A DNA stretch of 52,819 bases from positions 1 to 52,819 of the forward strand of contig CACPPV010000008.1 in NCBI GenBank assembly GCA_902635895.1, in the 5' to 3' direction. This DNA comes from an uncultured Bacteroidota bacterium (GTDB taxonomy: Bacteria > Bacteroidota > Bacteroidia > Flavobacteriales > Flavobacteriaceae). Below, one piece after another: positions 26,222 through 35,276 of the stretch; position 1 is the stretch's first letter, and each line of letters opens with the position of its first letter. Under the pieces are notes generated by a model. It was not told where the DNA came from, did no database searches, and worked only from the letters and a program-made list of their open reading frames with translations. The position numbers and the translations under genes are program-made.

Positions 26222-27503
26222 TTTTAATATCATTAATTCTAATTGTTACAGCGTTTTTATGAGCTTGCAAGCCTTCAGCTTCTGCCATAGTTTCAACTGT
26301 CTTAGAAATATTAATCAATCCCTTTTTGGAAATTTTCTGAAAAGTTATGGTTTTCATAAAGCTATCTAAATTCACCCCACTATACTGCTTAGCATTTCTA
26401 TTAGTTGGTAAAGTGTGATTAGTTCCAGATGCATAATCTCCTGCACTTTCAGGAGTATAGTTTCCGATAAAAACTGATCCAGCATTCACAAGATTTTCTA
26501 TAAAATAAGTTTCATCCTCTACATTAATAATGTAGTGTTCTGGAGCATATTCATTAATAAATTCAACTGCTTCTTCTTTATTTTCAAAATAAATAAGTTT
26601 TGAATTTGAGATTGATTTATTAATAAAATCAATTCTGTCTAGTTTTTTAGATTGATTTTTTAACGATTTTTCAACTTTTTCAATTAAAGCCTTACATAGA
26701 CTAACAAGAATTACTTGACTATCTGGACCGTGTTCTGCTTGAGATAATAAATCCGAAGCAACATAGTCAGGATTAGCCTTACTGTCAGCTAATACTAATA
26801 ATTCACTTGGTCCTGCAGGCATATCTATTGCTGTATTGTAATCAATTGAATTAAGTTTTGCACTAGTAACATATTGATTTCCTGGTCCGAATATTTTATT
26901 GACTTTTGGAACGTTTTTAGTTCCTAAACTCATTGCAGCAATAGCTTGAGCACCACCAATATTAATTATTGTATTAACATTACATAATTTAGCACTGTAT
27001 AGTATTGCTTTGTTAATATCTCCATTTTTTTTAGGTGGTGTACACAAAATCACTTTTTTGCATTTTGCTATCATAGCTGGAATAGCTAACATTAATACTG
27101 AGGAAAACAATGGAGCTGTTCCTCCAGGAATATATAAACCAACATTTTCAATCGGTCTTTTATCTTGCCAGCAAAATACCTCTTTTGATGTTTCTATTTT
27201 TTTTGAAACAAAAAGTTGACTTTCGTGAAATTTATAAATATTATTAAATGCATTATCTATTGATTCCTTTAATTCAGGATTTATATCAATCTCTGAAATA
27301 TCTATTCTTTCTAAATCAAAACTTATTTCTTTAAGATCAATATTATCAAACTTTTTTGTGTACTGTATTAGTGCTTTATCTCCATTAACCTTAACATTAT
27401 CAAAAACATCATTTACAATTTTTTTAATTTGAGTGTTATCAAAAAGAGGACGTTCACAAATTGACGCCCAGTTATCTTTTTTAGGATTATAATATTTTTT
27501 CAT
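26214..27503 (-). CDS. hisD: Histidinol dehydrogenase
   Basis: The 429-residue zinc enzyme carries out the last two oxidations from histidinol to histidine. Motifs include PGGTAPLFSSVLM, the NAD and substrate region IFGPGNQYVTSAK, DMPAGPSELLVLAD, the catalytic and zinc residues in SQAEHGPDSQV and EHYIINV, and GTNHTLPTN. The length is normal. It shares one base with hisG (TAATG). Confidence 0.97.
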   Translation of the reverse strand: MKKYYNPKKDNWASICERPLFDNTQIKKIVNDVFDNVKVNGDKALIQYTKKFDNIDLKEISFDLERIDISEIDINPELKESIDNAFNNIYKFHESQLFVSKKIETSKEVFCWQDKRPIENVGLYIPGGTAPLFSSVLMLAIPAMIAKCKKVILCTPPKKNGDINKAILYSAKLCNVNTIINIGGAQAIAAMSLGTKNVPKVNKIFGPGNQYVTSAKLNSIDYNTAIDMPAGPSELLVLADSKANPDYVASDLLSQAEHGPDSQVILVSLCKALIEKVEKSLKNQSKKLDRIDFINKSISNSKLIYFENKEEAVEFINEYAPEHYIINVEDETYFIENLVNAGSVFIGNYTPESAGDYASGTNHTLPTNRNAKQYSGVNLDSFMKTITFQKISKKGLINISKTVETMAEAEGLQAHKNAVTIRINDIKNE

Positions 27504-28360
27504 TAAAGAACCATTTTTTCAATTGGACAAACTAAAATATCTTCAGCACCAGCTTCTTTAATTTTATCAATTACTTCCCAAAATGTATTTTCATTAATAA
27601 CAGAGTGAAGTGAGCTCCAACCCTCTTTATTTAAAGGTAAAACTGTTGGACTTTTTAACACAGGTAAAATATTTGAAATTGCTTCTATTTTATCATTTGG
27701 AGCATTCAATAGTATATACTTGGATTCTTTTGCTTTTAATACTGCATTTACTCTAAATGTAAACTTATCTAGAAGCTCTTTATTATTTTGAATAACGTTT
27801 TCGTTACCCGCCAGTACAGCTTGAGACTCGTGTAAAACATAAACTTCTTTTAAGTTATTCTTATACAATGTACTTCCGCTAGATACAATATCACAAATGG
27901 CGTCTGAAAGCCCTATGTTGGGTGCTATTTCAACAGATCCGTTAATGACATGAATCGATGATTTGATCTGTTTTTTTTCCAGAAACTTTTTTAAAGTGTT
28001 TGGGTATGATGTTGCGATTTTTAGGCTGTTTAAATCATTAATTGAATTAAACTCTTTTGATTCAGGAAGTGCAATTGAAACTTTGCATTTTGAAAATCCT
28101 AATTTTTGAAATATCTCAATATCATAATCCTTTTCGATTAATAAATTTTCTCCGATAATTGCCAAATCAACAACACCATCGTTAATGTATTTAGGAATAT
28201 CACTATTTCTTAAAAAATATACTTCAATTGGAAAGTTTGAAGAAGAAGCTTTTAATTGATCCTTATAATTATCAATTTTTATTCCACATTTTCCAAGTAA
28301 TTCTAATGAATCTTTGTTTAATCTTCCAGATTTTTGAATGGCAATTTTTAATTTATTCAT
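27503..28360 (-). CDS. hisG: ATP phosphoribosyltransferase, long form
   Basis: At 285 residues this is the long HisG form, whose C-terminal ACT-like domain (about 210-285) binds histidine for feedback inhibition, so no HisZ partner is expected. The catalytic core starts KLKIAIQKSGRLNKDS and includes the PRPP-binding SDAICDIVSSGSTLYKN region. It is the first structural gene of the his operon and its ATG lies 17 bases downstream of the T tract of the leader terminator. Confidence 0.96.
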   Translation of the reverse strand: MNKLKIAIQKSGRLNKDSLELLGKCGIKIDNYKDQLKASSSNFPIEVYFLRNSDIPKYINDGVVDLAIIGENLLIEKDYDIEIFQKLGFSKCKVSIALPESKEFNSINDLNSLKIATSYPNTLKKFLEKKQIKSSIHVINGSVEIAPNIGLSDAICDIVSSGSTLYKNNLKEVYVLHESQAVLAGNENVIQNNKELLDKFTFRVNAVLKAKESKYILLNAPNDKIEAISNILPVLKSPTVLPLNKEGWSSLHSVINENTFWEVIDKIKEAGAEDILVCPIEKMVL

Positions 28361-28376
28361 TTTAGTTTTATTTAAT

Positions 28377-28405
28377 AAAAAAACCCGTTTGAATTAACAA
28401 ACGGG
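28377..28405 (-). terminator. his operon attenuator terminator
   Basis: On the minus strand CCCGTTTG (28405-28398) pairs perfectly with CAAACGGG (28391-28384) across a 6-base loop, and a run of seven T follows (28383-28377). This strong intrinsic terminator sits between the leader peptide and hisG, so it must be bypassed for the operon to be transcribed. Confidence 0.88.
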
Positions 28406-28446
28406 CTTATATAATAATATAATCATATCATCACATCGCTCGTTTG
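28398..28446 (-). promoter_or_regulatory. his attenuator antiterminator pairing
   Basis: The segment CAAACGAGC within the leader ORF (28446-28438) can pair with GCCCGTTTG (28406-28398), which includes the 5' arm of the terminator; eight of nine pairs form with one A-C mismatch. The two structures are mutually exclusive. A ribosome stalled on the His codons would leave the antiterminator strand free, while one reaching the stop would cover it. TGATGAT (28433-28427) could also pair with the His-codon segment. The pairing is read from sequence; the mechanism is inferred. Confidence 0.75.
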
Positions 28447-28487
28447 AGGAAGTTAAAATGATGATGATGATTACGTATTGTTTTCAT
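28431..28487 (-). CDS. his leader peptide with four consecutive His codons
   Basis: An 18-codon ORF on the minus strand reads MKTIRNHHHHFNFLKRAM and ends at TGA (28431-28433). The four CAT codons lie at 28458-28469. It sits between the prohibitin-like gene and hisG and is followed by an intrinsic terminator. This is the standard layout of an amino-acid operon leader peptide: low charged His-tRNA would stall the ribosome at the His codons. A near match to the Bacteroidetes -7 element lies at 28505-28515, giving a short 5' leader. Confidence 0.85.
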   Translation of the reverse strand: MKTIRNHHHHFNFLKRAM

Positions 28488-28521
28488 TTTTAATATTAAG
28501 TCTGCAAATATTATAAAAAAT

Positions 28522-29340
28522 TTATTGATTTCCTAAAATTATTGGCAAACCATCTTTTCCACTTCCAATAACAATAACTTTTGCATTAGGAGACTCAGAA
28601 AGCTTAGTAGTCGCCTCAATACCTTTATCTCTTAAAATATTTGTAGTAAGTGAAGAATTAAGTATTCTGTTTGCATCAGCTTTTCCTTTAGCATCAATTC
28701 TCACTTTTTCAGCTTCTTTTCTTGCTGATTCAAGCTTAAATTCATATTCCAACGCCATTTGTTCTTGACTAAGTTTTCTTTCAATTGCTTGTTTTATCGT
28801 GTTTGGTAGAGTAACGTCTCTAACTAAAACATCGTTTATTTGAACATGTTGATCTTCCACTCCATTCTTTAATTCATCAAAAATTTCGCTTTCAATAGCG
28901 TCTCTTTTTGTAGAATAAAGCTGTTCGGGTGTATATCTACCAACAACACTTCTTGCTACAGCTCTAATATTAGGAACTATAACTATATCTAAATAATTAG
29001 CCCCTTTTGTTTGATGTAAGAGTCCTAATTCATCAGCCTTTGGTTGGTATAAAACAGAAACATCAAGAGATATCTCAAGTCCGTTTGAAGATAAAACTTG
29101 CATTTGACTTTCAAAAACTTCTTGTTGCTTGACATTATACAAGTATACTTTGTTCCACGGGGCTATAATATGAAAACCTTCTCCTAAAGCTGGTTCATCA
29201 ACTACAGTACCTTCCCCAAATGTTCTAAAAAGAACTCCAGCTTCACCATAACCAATGTTTACAGCTGATTTCATTATTCCTATAATAGCAAACATTACAA
29301 GAAGAACAACAGGCAATCCAATTTTGTTAATTCTATCCAT
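28522..29340 (-). CDS. Prohibitin/SPFH-family membrane protein
   Basis: The 272-residue protein has an N-terminal membrane segment (about 8-25), an SPFH domain (about 28-210) with GYGEAGVLFRTFG and LGEGFHIIAPWNKVYLY, and a charged coiled-coil region (about 200-245). SPFH proteins form large membrane-associated rings and are linked to protease control and membrane organisation; the bacterial role here is not known. It follows fabG by 22 bases and is the last gene before the his leader. Confidence 0.92.
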   Translation of the reverse strand: MDRINKIGLPVVLLVMFAIIGIMKSAVNIGYGEAGVLFRTFGEGTVVDEPALGEGFHIIAPWNKVYLYNVKQQEVFESQMQVLSSNGLEISLDVSVLYQPKADELGLLHQTKGANYLDIVIVPNIRAVARSVVGRYTPEQLYSTKRDAIESEIFDELKNGVEDQHVQINDVLVRDVTLPNTIKQAIERKLSQEQMALEYEFKLESARKEAEKVRIDAKGKADANRILNSSLTTNILRDKGIEATTKLSESPNAKVIVIGSGKDGLPIILGNQ

Positions 29341-29362
29341 TTTTTTTAATATTTAAATTTAT

Positions 29363-30109
29363 TTAAGTTAACATTCCTCCGTCAACATTTATTACCTGAC
29401 CAGTTATAAATGTTGAAAGATCAGACGACAAAAATAAGCAAAGATTTGCAACATCTTCAGTTGTACCGCCTCTTTTTAAGGGGATACCATTAATCCATTG
29501 ATTTACAACTTCTTCATTTAATTGATCTGTCATTTCAGTTTGTATGAATCCGGGAGCAACAACGTTTGATCTAATATTTCTAGATCCTAGCTCTAATGCA
29601 ATTGATTTTGAAAAGCCAATAATTCCAGCTTTTGAAGCAGCATAATTTGATTGACCAGCATTTCCTTTGACGCCCACAATTGAACTGATATTGATAATAC
29701 TTCCTGATCTGTTCTTTAAAAAAGTTCTTTGTACAGCTTTAACCATATTAAACACTGACTTTAAATTCACTTCGATTACTTTATCGAAATCATCCTCAGT
29801 CATTCTCATTAATAAATTGTCCTTAGTTATACCAGCATTATTTATTAACACATCAATATTTCCAAAATCTTTTATTATTTGATCAATAAGTTTTTGAGAA
29901 TCTTCAAAGCTTTCAGCATTACTTTGATATCCTTTACACTTAACACTAAGTTTAGCAATTTCATCTGAAAGTGAAATAGCAGCATCAACAGACTTTGAAT
30001 AAGTAAATGCTATGTTAGCTCCATGTTTAGCTAAAACAACAGCAATTCCTCTTCCAATTCCTCTACTTGCTCCAGTGATAACAATAGTTTTATTTTCTAA
30101 TAATTTCAT
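29363..30109 (-). CDS. fabG: 3-oxoacyl-ACP reductase
   Basis: The 248-residue short-chain dehydrogenase has the nucleotide motif TGASRGIGRG, the NNAGIT motif, and catalytic Ser (NISSIVG) and Tyr/Lys (NYAASKAG). The residues SRGIGRGIA and ITKDNLLMRM make FabG, the NADPH-dependent reductase of fatty acid elongation, the best call. Other SDR activities cannot be excluded fully. It lies between sucD and the prohibitin gene. Confidence 0.92.
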   Translation of the reverse strand: MKLLENKTIVITGASRGIGRGIAVVLAKHGANIAFTYSKSVDAAISLSDEIAKLSVKCKGYQSNAESFEDSQKLIDQIIKDFGNIDVLINNAGITKDNLLMRMTEDDFDKVIEVNLKSVFNMVKAVQRTFLKNRSGSIINISSIVGVKGNAGQSNYAASKAGIIGFSKSIALELGSRNIRSNVVAPGFIQTEMTDQLNEEVVNQWINGIPLKRGGTTEDVANLCLFLSSDLSTFITGQVINVDGGMLT

Positions 30110-30126
30110 TTAATAAGTTTAAAGTT

Positions 30127-30999
30127 TTATGAAATAACCTCGAAGACTTTTTTTCCAATCTCCGCTGGAGAATCAACAACATATATTCCGCACTCTCTCA
30201 TAACTTTCTTTTTTGCTTCAGCAGTATCCTCAGTTCCTCCAACAATTGCTCCTGCATGACCCATTGTTCTGCCTTTTGGAGCAGTTTCACCAGCTATAAA
30301 TCCAACCACAGGCTTTTTATTACCATTTTCAGAAACCCATTTAGCTGCTTCAGTTTCAAGTTGGCCACCTATTTCTCCAATCATTACAATACAGTCCGTA
30401 TCAGAATCATTCATAAACATTTCGATAGCATCTTTAGTAGTAGTTCCGATAATTGGATCACCTCCAATACCAACTGCAGTAGATATACCTAATCCTTGTT
30501 TAACAATTTGATCAGCTGCTTCATAAGTAAGGGTTCCAGATTTTGAAACTAATCCTACCTTTCCTCTTTTGAAAACAAAACCGGGCATAATACCAACTTT
30601 TGCTTCATTAGGCGTAATAATACCAGGGCAATTTGGTCCAATTAGAACACAGTCTTTATTTTTTAAATAATGATTAACTTTTGTCATATCTGAAACTGGA
30701 ATTCCCTCAGTAATGGCTATAATTGTTTTCAAACCAGCATCAGCAGCTTCCATTATTGCATCAGCAGCAAATCCTGCTGGGACAAAAATTATTGATGTAT
30801 TTGCTTTAGCTATATAAACAGCTTCTGAAACCGTATTAAAAACAGGCTTACCTAAGTGTACTTGACCTCCTTTTCCTGGAGTTACACCTCCTACAACATT
30901 AGTGCCATACTCTATCATCTGTTCAGCATGAAAAGTACCTTCACTTCCTGTAAAACCTTGAACAACAATTCTAGAGTCTTTGTTAACTATTATACTCAT
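30127..30999 (-). CDS. sucD: Succinyl-CoA synthetase alpha subunit
   Basis: The 290-residue subunit binds CoA and carries the phosphohistidine. The CoA-binding fold starts VQGFTGSEGTFHAEQM, and the active-site His lies in GRTMGHAGAIVGG near residue 247. It forms the alpha2beta2 or alpha-beta enzyme with SucC, which is not in this window. It lies in a conserved flavobacterial gene order after efp, with an 8-base gap. Confidence 0.97.
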   Translation of the reverse strand: MSIIVNKDSRIVVQGFTGSEGTFHAEQMIEYGTNVVGGVTPGKGGQVHLGKPVFNTVSEAVYIAKANTSIIFVPAGFAADAIMEAADAGLKTIIAITEGIPVSDMTKVNHYLKNKDCVLIGPNCPGIITPNEAKVGIMPGFVFKRGKVGLVSKSGTLTYEAADQIVKQGLGISTAVGIGGDPIIGTTTKDAIEMFMNDSDTDCIVMIGEIGGQLETEAAKWVSENGNKKPVVGFIAGETAPKGRTMGHAGAIVGGTEDTAEAKKKVMRECGIYVVDSPAEIGKKVFEVIS

Positions 31000-31007
31000 A
31001 TTTACTA

Positions 31008-31574
31008 TTAATTTTTAACTCTTTCTAAATAAGAACCTTTTTCAGGATCAATTTTTACACTATCCCCTTCATTTATAAATAATGGGACATTAATTTTTGC
31101 ACCAGTCTCTAAAATTGCTGGTTTAGTTGCATTTGTTGCTGTATTTCCTTTCACACCGGGCTCAGTTGAAGAAACCTCTAAAATAACGCTTTGAGGCATT
31201 TCAACAGAAAGTGTGGAACCATCTTCAGTATTAGTTAAAACTGAAACTGTTTCTCCTTCTTTTAAAAACTCTGGAGAATCTAAAAGAACTTGCTCAACTG
31301 TGATTTGGTTGTAATCGGCAATGTTCATAAAATGATAAGTTGTAGAGTCTTTATATAAATATTGAAATTTATTAGTTTCGACCCGAACATCATCAATCTT
31401 GTGTCCAGCTGAAAAAGTATTATCAATTACTTTTCCATTGGTTACACTTTTTAGTTTTGTTCTTACAAAAGCTGGTCCTTTTCCAGGTTTGACATGAAGG
31501 AACTCAATAATTTTAAAAATATCATTATTGTACCTAATACACAATCCTTTTCTAATGTCTGATGAGGTTGCCAT
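31008..31574 (-). CDS. efp: Elongation factor P
   Basis: The 188-residue protein has the three beta-barrel domains of EF-P and rescues ribosomes stalled at polyproline. The N-terminal loop VKPGKGPAFVRTK places the potentially modified tip Lys at K32. The C-terminal YLERVKN matches the family. It is 3 bases downstream of lpxA in the same operon. Confidence 0.97.
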   Translation of the reverse strand: MATSSDIRKGLCIRYNNDIFKIIEFLHVKPGKGPAFVRTKLKSVTNGKVIDNTFSAGHKIDDVRVETNKFQYLYKDSTTYHFMNIADYNQITVEQVLLDSPEFLKEGETVSVLTNTEDGSTLSVEMPQSVILEVSSTEPGVKGNTATNATKPAILETGAKINVPLFINEGDSVKIDPEKGSYLERVKN

Positions 31575-31577
31575 AAA

Positions 31578-32360
31578 TTAATTTTGAAAATACCCTTTCA
31601 TTATACCTCTTTGTGAGTTTTTGATAAATTGAATTATTTCGTCTCTTTCCTTGGTAGCTTCCATTTCAGCTTCCATTATGCTTACTGCTTGGGTATTATT
31701 ATATTTTTTTTGATATAGTGTTCTATAAATTGATTGAATTTGCATAATTACTTTACTATCAAAACCTCGTCTTCTCAGACCAACTGAATTAATACCAACA
31801 TATGAGATTGGTTCTCTGGCTGCTTTAACGTAAGGAGGGATATCTTTACGAACAAGTGATCCTCCAGCAACGAATGCATGATTTCCAATAGAACAAAACT
31901 GATGAACAGCTACCATACCTGCCAAAATCACATGATTTCCAACAGTTACATGTCCTGCAAGAGTCGAATTATTTGAAAAAATACAATAATCTCCAATGAA
32001 ACAATCGTGAGCTACATGGGAATAAGCCATTATTAAGCAATTTTTTCCAATTTTTGTCTTATTTCTATCAGATGTTCCCCTGTTTATTGTGACACATTCT
32101 CTAATTGTTGTATTGTCACCTATGACAGCTGTAGTTTCTTCACCTTTAAATTTTAAATCTTGAGGAACAGCAGAAATTACAGAACCAGGAAAAATAGAAA
32201 CATTTTTTCCTATCCTTGCTCCACTCATTATAGTAACATTAGATCCAATCCATGTTCCTTCGCCAATGACAACATCTTTATCAATCGAAGTAAAGGGTTC
32301 AACAACAACGTTTTTTGCAATTTTTGCTCCAGGATGTATATATGAGAGTGGTTGATACAT
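31578..32360 (-). CDS. lpxA: UDP-N-acetylglucosamine acyltransferase
   Basis: The 260-residue left-handed beta-helix enzyme adds the first acyl chain in lipid A synthesis. Hexapeptide repeats run through about residues 10-190, and the catalytic His is in YSHVAHDCFIGD near residue 122. The C-terminal helical region (GFDSKVIMQIQSIYR) is normal. It shares one base with lpxC-fabZ upstream. Confidence 0.97.
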   Translation of the reverse strand: MYQPLSYIHPGAKIAKNVVVEPFTSIDKDVVIGEGTWIGSNVTIMSGARIGKNVSIFPGSVISAVPQDLKFKGEETTAVIGDNTTIRECVTINRGTSDRNKTKIGKNCLIMAYSHVAHDCFIGDYCIFSNNSTLAGHVTVGNHVILAGMVAVHQFCSIGNHAFVAGGSLVRKDIPPYVKAAREPISYVGINSVGLRRRGFDSKVIMQIQSIYRTLYQKKYNNTQAVSIMEAEMEATKERDEIIQFIKNSQRGIMKGYFQN

Positions 32361-33757
32361 TATGCGTCAGATTTTTTAATCATTTTAGCTAATAATTCTG
32401 CTTCACTTGTTAATTTACCATCAACAAATGCCTGTCCTTTCATGTGAATAATTCCTCTTCTCAAAGGAGAAAGTAATTCTAATTTAAAAATTAAGGTATC
32501 ACCAGGTACAACAGGTTGTTTGAATTTAGCGTTATCAATTTTAGCAAAAAAAGTAAGATAATTTTCAGGATCAGGAAAATTATTTAAACACAAAACTCCA
32601 CCAGCTTGCGCCATAGCTTCAATTTGCAACACACCTGGCATAATTGGTTTACCTGGAAAATGTCCTTTAAAGTAATCTTCATTCATAGTCACATTCTTTT
32701 GAGCTATAATATGATCTTTTGACATCTCTAAAATATTATCAACTAATAAAAATGGAGGCCTGTGAGGTAAAATCTTCATAATTTGATTTACATCCATTAA
32801 TGGTGGAACCGATAAATCAACATTAGGAGCTAAGTTTCTTTTTTCACTTTTAATAATTGAGGAAAGTTTTTTCCCAAACATCGTGTTGATGTAATGGCCT
32901 GGCTTATTAGCTATAATTTTTCCTCTTATTCTGGTACCAACAAGTGCTAAATCTCCAATAACATCAAGTAATTTATGTCTCGCGGCTTCATTTGGGTGGT
33001 GAAGTGTTAAATTATCCAGTATTCCATTTGGCTTAACTGAAATTTTGTCCTTATTAAAAGCTTTTTTAAGCTTTTCCATAGTTTCATCAGATAATTCCTT
33101 GTCAACATAGACTATTGCATTATTCAAGTCTCCACCTTTAATAAGACCATTATCAACAAGCATTTCAATTTCATGTAAAAAGCTAAAAGTTCTAGAATCA
33201 GAAAATTCGTCTTTAAACTGTTTCAGATCAGTCATTGTAGCATTCTGAGTTCCAAGAATTTTAGTTCCGAAATCAACCATGGCAGTAACTTCATACTTTT
33301 CAGAGGGTAAAACTGTTATTTCACTACCAGTATCTTCGTCCAGATATGAAATTATTTCCTTCACAATATATTCGTTTCTATCTTTATTTTGTTCTTTTAT
33401 ACCAGCTTGAATTAAAGCTTCAACAAAAAATTTAGAAGAACCATCCATAATTGGTGGTTCTGGAGCGTCAATTTCAATTAGGACATTGTCTATCTCAAGT
33501 CCAACTAAAGCAGCTAACACATGCTCAGACGTTTGAATATTTACTCCATTTTTTTCAAGAGTTGTTCCTCTTTTCGTACTAACTACAAAATTAACATCAG
33601 CTTCAATTATTGGTTTTTCTGGTAAATCAGTTCTACAAAATGCATAGCCAAAATCTTCTTCAGCTGGTTTGAAGGTTAAATTCACATCATTTCCAGAGTG
33701 AATACCTACTCCCTTTAAAGAAACAGATTTTGAAATTGTTTGCTGTTTACTCATCAT
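32360..33757 (-). CDS. lpxC: Bifunctional LpxC deacetylase / FabZ dehydratase
   Basis: The 465-residue fusion has an LpxC domain (about 1-305) and a FabZ domain (about 315-465). LpxC zinc motifs are SEHVLAALVG and HHPNEAARHKLLDVIGD. The FabZ hotdog domain has PHRPPFLLVD and the catalytic region GHFPGKPIMPGVLQIEAMAQ. LpxC commits UDP-acyl-GlcNAc to lipid A, and FabZ dehydrates hydroxyacyl-ACP. The fusion is characteristic of Bacteroidota and supports the taxonomic call. It overlaps lpxD by 11 bases. Confidence 0.97.
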   Translation of the reverse strand: MMSKQQTISKSVSLKGVGIHSGNDVNLTFKPAEEDFGYAFCRTDLPEKPIIEADVNFVVSTKRGTTLEKNGVNIQTSEHVLAALVGLEIDNVLIEIDAPEPPIMDGSSKFFVEALIQAGIKEQNKDRNEYIVKEIISYLDEDTGSEITVLPSEKYEVTAMVDFGTKILGTQNATMTDLKQFKDEFSDSRTFSFLHEIEMLVDNGLIKGGDLNNAIVYVDKELSDETMEKLKKAFNKDKISVKPNGILDNLTLHHPNEAARHKLLDVIGDLALVGTRIRGKIIANKPGHYINTMFGKKLSSIIKSEKRNLAPNVDLSVPPLMDVNQIMKILPHRPPFLLVDNILEMSKDHIIAQKNVTMNEDYFKGHFPGKPIMPGVLQIEAMAQAGGVLCLNNFPDPENYLTFFAKIDNAKFKQPVVPGDTLIFKLELLSPLRRGIIHMKGQAFVDGKLTSEAELLAKMIKKSDA

Positions 33758-34772
33758 TATTTTTTTTAAAGAACTTATCTAATTTTTTAATTATTTCTGG
33801 TAAGTTTTTGAAATGGACATAAGATTTATTGTAATCACGATATTTTATTGCAGGATATCCCATAATTGACACATCAGATTCAAAACTTCTTAATACACCT
33901 GACTTTGCTTGTATCATTACTCTATCTCCAATTTTTAGATGACCTGAAATTCCTACTTGTCCCCCAATCATACAATTTGATCCAATGGATGTTGATCCAG
34001 CAATACCAACTTGAGCAGCAATTACTGTATTGCTTCCGATTGTTACGTTATGAGCAATTTGTACTAAGTTATCAATCTTTACACCTTTTGAAATCTTGGT
34101 TGATCCTAATGTTGCTTTATCAATTGATGAGTTTGAACCAATTTCAACATTATCCTCAATAACAACATTTCCATTGTGAATTACTTTTTTTTGGTTCCCA
34201 TTTTCATCGACATTAAATCCAAATCCATCAGAACCAATGACTGTACCAGAATGAATTATACAATTTTTACCTATTGAGGAATTATTATAAATTTTAACAC
34301 CAGGATAAATAACTGTATTGTCATTAATTTTTACATTTTCTCCAATATATACTTGTGAATGAATTTTAACATTTTTTCCAATAACTGAATTTTTATCACA
34401 AACAGAAAATGGGCCAAAATAAACTCCATTATCAACTTTGACTGATTCATGAATATTAGAGGTTTTATGAATTCCATTTTTAACAGAAACATTATCTCCA
34501 AAAAGGCTTAATAGCTTTGAAAAGGATTCGTTTGGGTCTTTAACTCTAATTAATGTTTTTGAAACAGGAGACTCAAGAACATAATCATCTTTTACTAAAA
34601 CTATGGATGAATTAGAAGTATACAAATGTTTGTTATATTTTGGATTTCCTAAAAAAGATAAAGAACCTTTTTGACCATCCTCAATTTTAGATAAATGGTC
34701 AATAGAAATCTGATCATCTCCCTCAACATTTCCACTTACAATATCAGCTACTTGATGTGCTTTTAAGTTCAT
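33747..34772 (-). CDS. lpxD: UDP-3-O-acylglucosamine N-acyltransferase
   Basis: The 341-residue enzyme adds the N-linked acyl chain in lipid A synthesis. An N-terminal uridine-binding domain (about 1-100) is followed by a hexapeptide beta-helix, with the catalytic His region VQIAHNVTIG near residue 240. The C-terminus ends in a Lys-rich helix. It is the first gene of the operon lpxD, lpxC-fabZ, lpxA, efp, sucD, fabG and the SPFH gene. Confidence 0.96.
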   Translation of the reverse strand: MNLKAHQVADIVSGNVEGDDQISIDHLSKIEDGQKGSLSFLGNPKYNKHLYTSNSSIVLVKDDYVLESPVSKTLIRVKDPNESFSKLLSLFGDNVSVKNGIHKTSNIHESVKVDNGVYFGPFSVCDKNSVIGKNVKIHSQVYIGENVKINDNTVIYPGVKIYNNSSIGKNCIIHSGTVIGSDGFGFNVDENGNQKKVIHNGNVVIEDNVEIGSNSSIDKATLGSTKISKGVKIDNLVQIAHNVTIGSNTVIAAQVGIAGSTSIGSNCMIGGQVGISGHLKIGDRVMIQAKSGVLRSFESDVSIMGYPAIKYRDYNKSYVHFKNLPEIIKKLDKFFKKNNDE

Positions 34773-34777
34773 CGACG

Positions 34778-34785
34778 CAAAAGTA
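34778..34785 (-). promoter_or_regulatory. Candidate -7 element for the lpxD operon
   Basis: TACTTTTG on the minus strand matches the Bacteroidetes -7 consensus TAnnTTTG exactly and ends 6 bases upstream of the lpxD ATG. No TTG lies at the usual upstream spacing. If used, transcription would start at or next to the start codon, giving a nearly leaderless mRNA. Confidence 0.35.
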
Positions 34786-34815
34786 TGAAAATTAATTAAT
34801 TTTGTAGAATATCAT

Positions 34816-34845
34816 TTGATGTGAAAAGAAGACTAATTATTTTTG
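34816..34845 (+). promoter_or_regulatory. Bacteroidetes-type promoter for tsaE
   Basis: TTG (34816-34818), a 19-base spacer and TATTTTTG (34838-34845) match the consensus TTG-N19-TAnnTTTG. The predicted transcription start near 34851 is about 12 bases before the TTG start codon of tsaE. Confidence 0.6.
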
Positions 34846-34862
34846 TTAAAAATTAATATAAT

Positions 34863-35276
34863 TTGGAATTAACCTACGGAATCGCTGATTTAATCAAAGC
34901 AAGTCAATTCATTTTAGAAAACTCAAAATCAAACTTGTTACTTATTTCTGGAAATGTTGGTGCTGGCAAGACAACATTGATTAAAAACTATTGTAAACTA
35001 ATAGGAGTCAGTGAGAACGTAAGTAGTCCCACTTACAATCTTATAAACGAGTACGATTCTGAGGAAGGATTAGTTGTTCACATGGATCTTTACAGATTAA
35101 AAAATGTTGAAGAATTAAATAACTTGGGAGTAACAGAGTATTTCAATAATAGACAAGTTATTATTGAGTGGCCAGAAATTATTATAGATGAGATATCCAC
35201 TAATTATACACATATTAACATCTCATATTTTGATGATAACACCAGAATAATTAATATTTCAAATCATATGATATGA
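34863..35276 (+). CDS. tsaE: tRNA threonylcarbamoyladenosine biosynthesis ATPase TsaE
   Basis: The 137-residue P-loop protein is needed with TsaB, TsaC and TsaD to make the t6A modification of ANN-decoding tRNAs. The Walker A motif GNVGAGKTT lies near residues 30-38; PTYNLINEY, HMDLYRL and IEWPE are the other conserved blocks. An in-frame TAA at 34854-34856 leaves TTG at 34863 as the likely start. Its stop overlaps the start of the next gene (ATGA). Confidence 0.95.
   Translation: MELTYGIADLIKASQFILENSKSNLLLISGNVGAGKTTLIKNYCKLIGVSENVSSPTYNLINEYDSEEGLVVHMDLYRLKNVEELNNLGVTEYFNNRQVIIEWPEIIIDEISTNYTHINISYFDDNTRIINISNHMI

Noticed and set aside
28458-28469. GATGATGATGATG as a microsatellite
   Set aside because: It reads as four consecutive His codons in a leader peptide followed by a terminator, a better explanation than a simple repeat.
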